Origin: Paenibacillus xerothermodurans
Lineage (GTDB): Bacteria > Bacillota > Bacilli > Paenibacillales > NBRC-103111
Direction of reading: 5' to 3'
NCBI RefSeq assembly: GCF_002220865.2
Contig: NZ_NHRJ02000003.1
Coordinates: 63,244-127,243, forward strand
Length of the DNA stretch: 64,000 nt
Positions 17,034 through 24,648 of the stretch are shown in pieces (positions within the stretch are counted from its first letter, which is position 1; each line of letters begins with the position of its first letter). The translations under genes were made by a program, and so were the position numbers. The notes beneath the pieces were generated by a model that saw nothing but the letters and a program-made list of their open reading frames with translations, did no database searches and was not told the origin of the DNA.

Positions 17034-17092
17034 GAGCAATTAGCACTCATTTTAGTTCATGCCTGCAATACTTCATATTTTATCGGTCGTGG

Positions 17093-17124
17093 TCCCCGCC
17101 AGCTGCTGCAGCAGGCGGGGATTT
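17093..17124 (+). terminator. Probable terminator
   Basis: TCCCCGCC / GGCGGGGA stem with a 13-nt loop followed by TTTCGG; the T-run is short. It lies between convergent genes. Confidence 0.5.
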
Positions 17125-17153
17125 CGGTTCAGCCCCCTCGCCCTTATCCTCCT

Positions 17154-18107
17154 TTACTTATGCATGAGTTCCAAAGTGACGTCCAATTCCAATGAGGTGC
17201 CGGGTTCAATGGTTCGAAATCCGGTCACGTCAGCCGGTGCACTGATATTGGGTGCATTGGTTACCCAAGTGTAGGGTTCCAGGCATATGAAATCATGTAC
17301 ATCACCCTTGGTGTATACCACCCACTGTTTGAATAAATTTGAGCCCTCGTAACGGATCTCCACATCCTTGCTTGCCAAAACCGCGGAACATGGGTTGCCG
17401 CCAATCTGAAACACTGTATCCATGTTGTGTCCCTTGAGTGTGTCGCCGTGTGGCAGCTTGTCATACTGGCCGAGCGGGGTAATGTGACCTAACGGCACGT
17501 TGGCATCATCCAGCTCCCAGATGCCGTCGACCGGCAGCGTTAGCTGCCAATTGTCCGGCTTACCGTCAAGCTGGAACCAGGTGTGCAGACCGTATCCGAA
17601 CGGCGCACTATTGTGCCCATGGTTCGTTGCCAGCAAGCTGTGGGTTAATTTCGAGCCGTCCAGCACATAGGTCACCGTTAAAGTTAGCTGGTGCGGGTAC
17701 TGCCGCTGCACCTCCGGATCTTTCCCCAATTCCAGGACAGACGTGATGAACAACTGTCCATCCTCCCGTTCGCCGGCTTCTGTCACCGTCCACGGCTGGT
17801 CTTTGACAAGCCCATGGATATGGTTGCCCGTCGCCGGTTGATTCACGTCAAATTGATACGTCCGCCCTTCGAATTCGAAGCGTCCGTCGCGAATACGGTT
17901 GGGCGGCATCAGGATGGGGGTGCCGTATTGCACATGTTCTTTTCCTAACGTGGCGGGACTGCCCGGGCAGCGCAGCGTTTCCCGCTGCAGCTTTTTGTCC
18001 CACACGCTGTACACGTTATTTCCGATTGCGGGACAGATGGAAACAGTGAGGTGGTCGTTTTCCAATACATAAGCCGGAGTTCCCTGCCAGTCGATTTGTT
18101 TTAACAT
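17154..18107 (-). CDS. Aldose 1-epimerase family protein
   Basis: A 317-residue galactose-mutarotase-like protein (cytoplasmic beta-sandwich) interconverting alpha and beta anomers of sugars or sugar phosphates. Active-site candidates are R71 (PPNRIRDG), H96/H98 (GNHIHG), H175 (GYGLHTWF, general acid) and E277 (CLEPYT, general base). The natural sugar is not evident and no sugar operon surrounds it. The first ATG is at 18107. Convergent with the preceding hypothetical gene. Confidence 0.88.
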   Translation of the reverse strand: MLKQIDWQGTPAYVLENDHLTVSICPAIGNNVYSVWDKKLQRETLRCPGSPATLGKEHVQYGTPILMPPNRIRDGRFEFEGRTYQFDVNQPATGNHIHGLVKDQPWTVTEAGEREDGQLFITSVLELGKDPEVQRQYPHQLTLTVTYVLDGSKLTHSLLATNHGHNSAPFGYGLHTWFQLDGKPDNWQLTLPVDGIWELDDANVPLGHITPLGQYDKLPHGDTLKGHNMDTVFQIGGNPCSAVLASKDVEIRYEGSNLFKQWVVYTKGDVHDFICLEPYTWVTNAPNISAPADVTGFRTIEPGTSLELDVTLELMHK

Positions 18108-18218
18108 GAGATCAGGCTCCTTTGTGTATCGTTTTTCCGCGTGTAGGTTGCGCTTACATTGTACCAGAATAAGGTTAGACTACCATGCAAAATGCCATTC
18201 CGGGTGATTGGCTGCGGG

Positions 18219-19190
18219 TCACGTACCGAACTTGGGATTAGGGTAAACATATTGGGTTTTAGCAGGCTCGGCTGTGGCGATTTTTTCTGCCTGCAGCATG
18301 AGGATGTCCATTTCGTTGAATTTGGTTTTGCGGATCGTCCCGGTCACGGTCACCCATTCGTCTGCATTGAAATTTTGCGCTCTGTCATACGCCACCAGCA
18401 GTCCGATAGGCGCTGCATCGGCGGAGCAGCATTGTATCGAGAAGCGGCCAAGCACGAACTGGTTATCTTTCATATCCTCCGGGCGATAGACGAAGCCTGT
18501 CAGTTCCAGCTTTTTGCCCGTGAATTGATCCTGATACAAATCAAGTGTCGTCAATGTTTCAATATACATTTCATCTTTTACACGAACGATATCAGACTGG
18601 TACAGCTGCTTTGCATATTTCGCATAGTGTTCTGTAAATTTATCCGATGGAAATAATGCATCCAACTCAGCTGCGGACGCCACTGTCTCGCTCTGATTTG
18701 TTTGTCCGGACTGGCCGGATGAGCTGTTCGGGTCCGGGGAGGGCGCGGAGGCGGCGGGCGCCGGCTTCACGGGCGGCGACTGCGCTGTCGTGCCTTCCTT
18801 TTTCACTAAGCCTGCACTGCTCAAGTTCATGCCCTTTTTATCGGCCACACTGCTTCCTAGCGAGGTCTCGGGGAGCGCGAAGCCAAGAACCAGCGGAAAG
18901 CAGAACAACCCGTAGATGGCTCCGTTCTTCCACAGTGAGCTTGAAGGGGCATGATCATGCCCACAGTCACACGCCTCGGAAGAGCCAGAAAAAGCACGGA
19001 ACCCCCGATAGACTTGATATACGGCGATAAGGTAAAATCCAAACGCGGACCACTTCACATAATCCGTCATACGAGGGGCAATATAATACACAATGTTATC
19101 CGTCTTCACGAGGTAGACGATATACATAGCGAAGCTGAACAGGATGGCTGCTTTGATACAATGGTGCAAGCTGGCCAGACGCGAATTCAT
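18219..19190 (-). CDS. TIGR03943/YcgQ family membrane protein
   Basis: 323 residues. Two N-terminal membrane helices are followed by CDCGHDH, a further helix, a Pro/Ser-rich linker (about 130-175) and a C-terminal soluble beta domain (about 185-320) with QCCSADA. This is the usual architecture of the TIGR03943 family, partners of the UPF0718-type permease encoded directly upstream (Bacillus YcgQ/YcgR). The pair is thought to handle a metal or metal-complex, but transport has not been shown. AAAGGAG precedes the ATG. The 171-nt gap to the permease stop has no terminator that I can see, so an operon is likely. Confidence 0.82.
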   Translation of the reverse strand: MNSRLASLHHCIKAAILFSFAMYIVYLVKTDNIVYYIAPRMTDYVKWSAFGFYLIAVYQVYRGFRAFSGSSEACDCGHDHAPSSSLWKNGAIYGLFCFPLVLGFALPETSLGSSVADKKGMNLSSAGLVKKEGTTAQSPPVKPAPAASAPSPDPNSSSGQSGQTNQSETVASAAELDALFPSDKFTEHYAKYAKQLYQSDIVRVKDEMYIETLTTLDLYQDQFTGKKLELTGFVYRPEDMKDNQFVLGRFSIQCCSADAAPIGLLVAYDRAQNFNADEWVTVTGTIRKTKFNEMDILMLQAEKIATAEPAKTQYVYPNPKFGT

Positions 19191-19361
19191 AATAAGACGC
19201 TCCTTTCCCGAGTAAAGGTGACTGCCACAGCCATGGGTGAAACAGTATTGAGCAAAGAGAGTCCGGCTGCATATGCGGCAGTGTTGCTTGGCAACAGACT
19301 CCCGGCCTATATACGAGCAGCACTGTGCTACAGCGCTAGCCGTGGGAGGTAAGGTTATAAA

Positions 19362-20654
19362 TCAGACGAAGGATAACTGCTCAAACAACAAAGAGCAGGT
19401 GAACACCACCACCGCTATCAGGACACAGAGTGTTATTACGAGCCGGGTGCGAAACGCCGACAGCATCATCAGCACGCTTTTGATATCCAACATCGGACCG
19501 AATACGAGGAACGTCAGCAGTGAGCCGGCAGCAAACGTTGTGCCGAATGAAGCCGCCACGAATGCATCTGATGTGGAGCACAGCGACAATATGAACGCAA
19601 ATGCCATCATAAACAGATGTGACGCAACCTCGCCTTGGGCGATAGAGACGAGATCTTCCCGTGAAATGAGCGTTTGGATCACAGCTGTAATCAGCGCGCC
19701 GAGCATAAGATATTTGCCCATGTCAAAAAATTCGTCCGATGCATGACTGAGGACTCCAGACAGCCTCCCCGCTAAACCGCTGCGGCTGGAGTGGTCGTGA
19801 CCGTGGTGGTCGCGCTCGTGGTGGTCGTGGCCGTGGTGATCGTGACTGCTGCGGTCGTGCCCGCGCTGGTAGTGGCCGTGGTGGTCGTGACCGCGGTGCT
19901 CGTGACTGCGATGCTCGCGCGTGTTGAGCACGCGATGATGATGGCCCTGCTCGTTCACATGAGTACGGCCGTGGAGCTTCTCATCGAGGTAACTGGCCTG
20001 CTCGAACGGCTGACGCTCATCATGCCAGTGCGGAGCCGTATGATGTATGTGACTGTGAGAGCCGATTGCATGCGCATGAAAGGTGTATGTATGCGAGGAC
20101 GAGCGCGCCTCACGCAGCGGATTGATTTTTACAAAGCGGTAGACGATCAGCCCGATGATCAGCGAGACTAGAAACGCGAGTCCCATGCGTGAATACGCGA
20201 TCTCAGGCCGGGAGGGAAAAGCCATGAAGGTTGATACGTACACCACCGGATTAATGATCGGACCGGCCAAAATCAACACCGCCGCGACGTGAACGGGCAT
20301 GCCTTTTAACATCAATCGGCGAATCACTGGGATCATCCCGCACTCGCATAACGGAAAAATGAGTCCAACAGAACAAGCAAACAAAATGCCAAGCACGGGA
20401 TTTTTGGGCACAAGCCTGCGGATGGTTTGCTCAGAGACAAAGATTTGCAGCACGGCGGAAACCAGCACCCCAAGCAGTATAAAAGGAAATGCTTCCAGGA
20501 TAATGCTCAGAAAAAGTGTTTTGAAGCTTTGCACGTCGGGACTGTTGAAAAAGCTGAGATCCGGAGGCTGTTTTTGCGTAAAAATCATAAATAACAACAC
20601 CAGGCAAATTACGGCAAGCAGGTTTGTACTGACGCGTTCAACGGTTTGTCGCAA
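19362..20654 (-). CDS. UPF0718/YcgR-type permease with a large His-rich loop
   Basis: A 430-residue permease with about eight membrane helices in two halves. The first half has the family motif CECGMIPV (C103-E-C105) and GPIINPVVYVST; the second has STSDAFVAASF. Between the halves, residues 188-288 form a cytoplasmic or external loop holding about 32 histidines (repeats of HDHHGH), a likely metal store or sensor. The start is TTG 20654, with AAAGGGAG 8 nt upstream; an ATG just before it is out of frame. A Zur-like box lies 23 nt before the start. Probably co-transcribed with the TIGR03943 gene. Confidence 0.85.
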   Translation of the reverse strand: MRQTVERVSTNLLAVICLVLLFMIFTQKQPPDLSFFNSPDVQSFKTLFLSIILEAFPFILLGVLVSAVLQIFVSEQTIRRLVPKNPVLGILFACSVGLIFPLCECGMIPVIRRLMLKGMPVHVAAVLILAGPIINPVVYVSTFMAFPSRPEIAYSRMGLAFLVSLIIGLIVYRFVKINPLREARSSSHTYTFHAHAIGSHSHIHHTAPHWHDERQPFEQASYLDEKLHGRTHVNEQGHHHRVLNTREHRSHEHRGHDHHGHYQRGHDRSSHDHHGHDHHERDHHGHDHSSRSGLAGRLSGVLSHASDEFFDMGKYLMLGALITAVIQTLISREDLVSIAQGEVASHLFMMAFAFILSLCSTSDAFVAASFGTTFAAGSLLTFLVFGPMLDIKSVLMMLSAFRTRLVITLCVLIAVVVFTCSLLFEQLSFV

Positions 20655-20676
20655 AGCTCATTTCTCCCTTTCTACA

Positions 20677-20691
20677 TCGTAATTATTATTA
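20677..20691 (-). promoter_or_regulatory. Zur-like operator
   Basis: TCGTAAT-T-ATTATTA matches the Bacillus Zur box TCGTAAT-N-ATTACGA at 12 of 14 positions, somewhat better than it matches Fur or PerR boxes. It sits immediately upstream of the His-rich permease operon, where a zinc repressor would block transcription. Confidence 0.5.
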
Positions 20692-20815
20692 ATGTCTATG
20701 TCGTATGGCCGATATGTAGGACATGCGCAGGCAGATATAGGACATTGCGAGCGGAGAAACATGCGGATCCGCGTGCCCGCAAGAAATCCGCCATATCGCC
20801 CACGGGAACAGCTGT

Positions 20816-20844
20816 TTGACAGAACATCAACCATTGTTTATGAT
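20816..20844 (+). promoter_or_regulatory. Sigma-A promoter of the trpS T-box leader
   Basis: TTGACA (20816-20821), exactly 17 bp, TATGAT (20839-20844). The predicted start near 20851 gives a leader of about 400 nt before trpS. Confidence 0.85.
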
Positions 20845-20890
20845 GAAACAAAGGTTTTTCCAAAGCCAATGCAGTGCAAATAACACAACA

Positions 20891-21164
20891 AGCGATGATA
20901 GGAACAAGTAGACGACTTCGATTCTTTCAGAGAGCCGGTGGCCGCTGTGAACCGGTAGATAGTCGGCGTTGAATGGGTCCTGGAGCTGACAGTTGAACGA
21001 TGCGGGCACACCTCGGCTGTACGGCCGTGCAGGCAGGCTCGGTCTAAGGCTGTTTCCGGCACTCCTCCGTTACGGGAGCAATGAGGTTTTTCACCGGACG
21101 TTACACGGTGGATTACGAATTAGGGTGGCACCACGGTCCTTCGTCCCTTGCGAAGGGCTTTTTT
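20891..21164 (+). ncRNA. T-box riboswitch (tRNA-Trp)
   Basis: Stem I hallmarks are AAGTAGACGA, then AGAGAGCCGGTGG with TGTGAACCGG, and a TGG at 20974-20976 that can serve as the Trp specifier. The T-box proper, AGGGTGGCACCACGG, is at 21122-21136; its TGGC (21126-21129) would pair with NCCA whose discriminator is G, as in bacterial tRNA-Trp. The competing terminator is CCTTCG / CGAAGG followed by six T (21138-21164). Uncharged tRNA-Trp would stabilise the antiterminator and turn on trpS. Confidence 0.93.
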
Positions 21165-21250
21165 GCGTTGTAACAATGTAGCTTGCGGGCGTAGCGAACA
21201 ATGAGTATTAAGCCAGCTAGCGCACAAACCAATAGGAGGGAAACACAACG

Positions 21251-22234
21251 ATGAAAAGAGTATTGTCGGGCATGCAGCCCAGCGGACAGTTGACGCTGGG
21301 AAATTATATCGGAGCGTTAAAGAACTTCACTGCACTGCAGCATACACACGATTGTTACTTCATGGTCGTCGACCTGCACGCGGTCACCGTACCCCAGGAG
21401 CCCAAGGCTCTAAAGGAGCAGACTGAAGCGGTCGCAGCGCTATATATAGCTGCTGGCATTGATCCGGCCAAATCTACCGTGTTCCTGCAATCGCATGTTC
21501 ACCAGCATGCTGAGCTCGGATGGTTGCTGACAACGCTGACCTACATGGGCGAGTTGGAGCGGATGACGCAATTCAAGGATAAATCCGCAGGCAAAGAGTC
21601 GGTGGGCGCCGGTCTATTTACGTATCCTTCCCTGATGGCTGCGGACATATTATTGTATAACGCCGACCTGGTACCGGTGGGAGACGACCAGAAGCAGCAT
21701 TTGGAGCTGACCCGAGATCTCGCTCAGCGGTTCAATCAGCGCTTCGGAGACACCTTTACCATTCCCGAGCCTTACATTCCGAAGCTGGGTGCGCGGATTA
21801 TGTCTTTGGACGACGCCTCTAAGAAAATGAGCAAAAGCAACCCCAATCAGGGCAGCTTCATCGCCCTGCTTGATCCGCCGGATGTAATTCGTAAGAAGAT
21901 CAGCCGTGCTGTTACCGACTCCGGCCGTGAAGTCAAATTCGACCCGCAAAACAAACCCGAAGTGAGCAACTTAATTAGCATTTACGCTCAATGTGCTAAT
22001 AAGTCAATCGCAGAAGTTGAGGCGCTGTACGAGGGACAGGGATATGGCCCATTTAAAAAGGACCTGGCAGAGCAAGTTGTCGCCCTGCTGCAGCCGCTGC
22101 AAGAGCGATACCGCGATATACGCGCCTCCGGAGAGCTGCACAACATCCTGCGTGAAGGGGCGCAGCGTGCGTCGGAGCAGGCGGAGCTCATGCTTCGCCG
22201 AACGAAAGAGAAAATGGGATTTTTGGTACTCTGA
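21251..22234 (+). CDS. trpS: Tryptophanyl-tRNA synthetase
   Basis: A 327-residue class I synthetase charging tRNA-Trp. The HIGH-equivalent is in QPSGQLTLGNYIGAL near the N terminus, the KMSKS loop is at residues 192-196 (KKMSKSNP), and GDDQKQHLELTRDLA lies in the catalytic core. The length is standard for the family. TAGGAGGG precedes the ATG. Expression is controlled by the T-box leader directly upstream. Confidence 0.97.
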   Translation: MKRVLSGMQPSGQLTLGNYIGALKNFTALQHTHDCYFMVVDLHAVTVPQEPKALKEQTEAVAALYIAAGIDPAKSTVFLQSHVHQHAELGWLLTTLTYMGELERMTQFKDKSAGKESVGAGLFTYPSLMAADILLYNADLVPVGDDQKQHLELTRDLAQRFNQRFGDTFTIPEPYIPKLGARIMSLDDASKKMSKSNPNQGSFIALLDPPDVIRKKISRAVTDSGREVKFDPQNKPEVSNLISIYAQCANKSIAEVEALYEGQGYGPFKKDLAEQVVALLQPLQERYRDIRASGELHNILREGAQRASEQAELMLRRTKEKMGFLVL

Positions 22235-22246
22235 AATAAACCAAAA

Positions 22247-22308
22247 ATAAGAGTCTGTCGGCAGTCCGCCACCGGTTCGGTAGGCTCGGTCACCGCACAG
22301 ACTCTTAT
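22247..22308. terminator. Large inverted repeat after trpS
   Basis: ATAAGAGTCTGT (22247-22258) and ACAGACTCTTAT (22297-22308) form a perfect 12-bp stem across a 38-nt loop between convergent genes. No long T-run; it probably acts as a terminator or transcript-end stabiliser. Confidence 0.55.
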
Positions 22309-22324
22309 GTTGTTCTGGAGAAGC

Positions 22325-22504
22325 TCAGCGTTCGCTCCGTTTTCGCAGCTTGGCTTTGATGATAAATCCGAAACCGATAAACGTGACAGACAGTACCGCG
22401 AACAGCAGCACAAGCCACACGCTGCCCAGAGCGATGGCATAGCTAACGCCAGCCAGCAGCAGGGTGCCGAGCACGGCAAACAAGAGGGCTAGTCCTTTGT
22501 TCAT
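22325..22504 (-). CDS. Small two-helix membrane protein (YlaF/DUF5325-like)
   Basis: 59 residues with two hydrophobic helices (LALLFAVLGTLLLAGVSYAIA and VLLFAVLSVTFIGFGFII) and a basic end (KAKLRKRSER). The pattern and size resemble the YlaF family of Bacillales, whose function is unknown. ATG 22504 is used because AAAGGCGG lies upstream; the longer open frame to 22618 would add a non-hydrophobic extension over the sigma-G promoter of the divergent spore gene. Confidence 0.65.
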   Translation of the reverse strand: MNKGLALLFAVLGTLLLAGVSYAIALGSVWLVLLFAVLSVTFIGFGFIIKAKLRKRSER

Positions 22505-22563
22505 CCAGGTGTTTCCGCCTTTCTGATATGATAGTTTGACAACCAAAACATCTGCACTTGTGC

Positions 22564-22592
22564 GTATACTTTTTGCTCCGCACCACATAATA
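22564..22592 (+). promoter_or_regulatory. Sigma-G type promoter of the SASP gene
   Basis: GTATA (22564-22568), 17-bp spacer, CATAATA (22586-22592), fitting the forespore sigma-G consensus (GHATR, CATNHTA). A 16-bp perfect palindrome, TTTGCAAGCTTGCAAA, follows at 22595-22610 in the 5' leader. Confidence 0.7.
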
Positions 22593-22653
22593 AGTTTGCA
22601 AGCTTGCAAATACATCACAGATCTTCATTCAAAAATGAAAGGAGCTCACCACT

Positions 22654-22932
22654 ATGGGAGGACAAGGTGGCGGCGGCGGCGGAGGCGGCGGCGGCGGCGG
22701 TAACAACATTCTGGTTGTACCCCAAGCCAGCCAAGCGCTGAACCAATTGAAGTACGAGGTTGCACAAGAACTAGGAATTGCAATGCCTCCAGACGGCTAT
22801 TATGGTTACATGGCAACTCGCGATACAGGAGCGATCGGTGGACACATGGTTCGCCGTATGGTCCAAATGGCTGAGATGCAGCTTGCTAGCTCGCAGCAGG
22901 CTCAAATGGCACAAATGGGGCAAATGCGCTAG
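22654..22932 (+). CDS. Alpha/beta-type small acid-soluble spore protein with poly-Gly N terminus
   Basis: 92 residues. The SASP core binds forespore DNA and converts it to a UV-resistant form. The germination protease site is at Y34-E35-V36 (LKYEVAQELGI), and the DNA-binding signature TRDTGAIGGHMVRRMVQMAE lies at about 55-74. Unusual is the N terminus: after MGGQ come twelve consecutive glycines, and the end is Gln/Met-rich (QQAQMAQMGQM). AAAGGAG precedes the ATG; it has a sigma-G promoter and its own terminator. Monocistronic. Confidence 0.93.
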   Translation: MGGQGGGGGGGGGGGGNNILVVPQASQALNQLKYEVAQELGIAMPPDGYYGYMATRDTGAIGGHMVRRMVQMAEMQLASSQQAQMAQMGQMR

Positions 22933-22958
22933 CCGATGTAATGGGTTCATTATAGAAA

Positions 22959-22984
22959 GCTCAAGGGCCCGCCCTTGGGCTTTT
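22959..22984 (+). terminator. Terminator of the SASP gene
   Basis: GCTCAAGGG / CCCTTGGGC stem (one T-G pair), 4-nt loop, then four T. Confidence 0.8.
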
Positions 22985-23019
22985 CACTCAGAATAACATA
23001 TGTTTAGCGTGAAGTCATA

Positions 23020-23043
23020 AAGAAAGGGCTGCTTCAGCAGCCC
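23020..23043 (-). terminator. Terminator after yfhP
   Basis: On the minus strand GGGCTGC-tgaa-GCAGCCC followed by TTTCTTT. Confidence 0.75.
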
Positions 23044-23140
23044 GTGCAATCTAAGTTACGCCTCACGATTTAACTGTCGGCTCCGTTCACCGCACATGTC
23101 CGCGCAGCTGGCCACCGTATTGAATGCGCTGCCTTTGTTA

Positions 23141-24121
23141 TTACGTATTGGCCCGAAGTTTTTTGCCAAGCCTCGTTTCACTCACCCAGCCAACGTATGA
23201 ATCTATCGGCTGAAGTTCCTGGTCGAGCAATACAACAGCCACAAAGGGGTATTGCTTGCGATGGCGATAGCGCACGTCCGCCCAACGAACCTCGTATCCC
23301 CACTCATGACTGCGCAATTCGGCGCACGCGAACGAACTGAAATACAAGAACGCTGCGACGTTTTTGTGCAGTTTCGAAGCCTCAACCGCCGGATGCACCG
23401 CGCAGGCCACTTCGTCCACCCACTGTATCCGCCTGTTACGGTATTCTCCCAGGATAAAATGGCCGTCCGAGCGCCGTTTAACAATTTGCCAGGCTTGCAG
23501 GTTGAATGTCGGAATCAAGAAGTAACGGTCGCCGTCCGCGTATTGCGGGTCCTGCTGATACAAGCGAGATTCCAATCGGTAATGGTGCCATGACCTCCAA
23601 ACATAATAGACCGCCAAAAATGCGTACAGCAACGGGAATATAATTTGAGGCCGTGCAAGATGGACAGACCACGTGAAAATCGCTACGATATGGGAAAGAA
23701 AGATGACGGGATCGAAAATGTGAATGATATTCCACGACACCCATTTGTGTGAAAACGGCCTGAGGGCCTGGGTCCCGTATGTATTAAACAGATCGGTAAA
23801 CACATGGAACGCCACGGCGACAAATACCCATAACGCGATATGTCCGACGGGCAGCCCTTGAAACACCAGCATGAGCGCCAAAGTAATAAGTCCCGTCCAA
23901 ATTACGACAGCGGGCAGTGAATGAGACAGCCCACGATGGTTTTTGATATACGATGCGTTGCTTTTAAACCGAAGCAGGGTGTCAAAGTCGGGTGCCTGCG
24001 ATCCAACGACGGTGCCCACAAGCACGGCTGTCGCCACTGCGGGGTTCGATGCGACGATGGGATCGATGTAGGCCAAACCGGCCAAGCCGAAGCCAATGAC
24101 TAGATGCGTACCGCTGTCCAT
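23141..24121 (-). CDS. yfhP: YfhP-like membrane-bound metal-dependent hydrolase
   Basis: A 326-residue protein of the LexA-binding/inner-membrane hydrolase family (Bacillus YfhP, 327 residues). The conserved metal-site elements are an early H (DSGTHLVIG), SQAPDFDTLLRF, NHRGLSHSLP and AFHVFTDLFNTYGT. About four membrane helices lie in the N-terminal two thirds, followed by a soluble C-terminal domain. The reaction is not known. GGAGTG precedes the ATG. It is divergent from a small gene at 24191. Confidence 0.85.
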   Translation of the reverse strand: MDSGTHLVIGFGLAGLAYIDPIVASNPAVATAVLVGTVVGSQAPDFDTLLRFKSNASYIKNHRGLSHSLPAVVIWTGLITLALMLVFQGLPVGHIALWVFVAVAFHVFTDLFNTYGTQALRPFSHKWVSWNIIHIFDPVIFLSHIVAIFTWSVHLARPQIIFPLLYAFLAVYYVWRSWHHYRLESRLYQQDPQYADGDRYFLIPTFNLQAWQIVKRRSDGHFILGEYRNRRIQWVDEVACAVHPAVEASKLHKNVAAFLYFSSFACAELRSHEWGYEVRWADVRYRHRKQYPFVAVVLLDQELQPIDSYVGWVSETRLGKKLRANT

Positions 24122-24190
24122 GGATTGTCACTCCTAACTGGTAGCTGCTCTTTATTTTATCATTTTACGATTGAAAATAAAGTGAAGGAA

Positions 24191-24517
24191 GTGAAAAAAT
24201 TGCCTATCGTGTTTGTTGAATATCAAATATTACCCCAACACACACCAGCTTATTCAGAGTGGCTGGCAGAGGTGCGGGCGAAGCATGCTGAGTTGGAGGT
24301 GTACGAAGGAGCCGATCAGCCGGGGCTGTTCGTGGAAATATGGCATGGGCTTTCGCGGGACGAGTATGACCGGCTGAAACAAGAGAGACTTACCGAAGCA
24401 GCCGGTTCGGCGGGGCTTGGATTGCCCAGCGCAAGTTTTAGCTGGCGGGAACTGCACCAGTGGGTATCGGGCGGTGCCCAAAAGATTCATATTTGGTATT
24501 TCGAAAAAGTAAAATAG
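24191..24517 (+). CDS. Hypothetical protein, about 108 residues
   Basis: Not recognised. A soluble alpha/beta protein (LPIVFVEYQIL..., FVEIWHGLSRDEYDRLKQERL, KIHIWYFEKVK) whose alternating strand-helix layout suggests a ferredoxin-like/dimeric barrel fold. The start is uncertain: GTG 24191 or TTG 24200, the latter better placed behind GAAGGAAG. The frame extends upstream to 24104 but would overlap yfhP. Divergent from yfhP. Confidence 0.65.
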   Translation: MKKLPIVFVEYQILPQHTPAYSEWLAEVRAKHAELEVYEGADQPGLFVEIWHGLSRDEYDRLKQERLTEAAGSAGLGLPSASFSWRELHQWVSGGAQKIHIWYFEKVK

Positions 24518-24648
24518 TCCATAATTTGAGATAAGTAAATCCATGGCATGTTGAATTTAATCGCGGTAATCTTAAGTAGCTTTGGCAGTGTGATGGACGG
24601 AAACAACAAAAAATAGCTTTGTTCAACCAGAAAGCATGGGGGGATCGG

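Noticed and set aside
19791-20171. Val/Met-rich plus-strand frame
   Set aside because: Antisense shadow of the His-rich loop of the permease.
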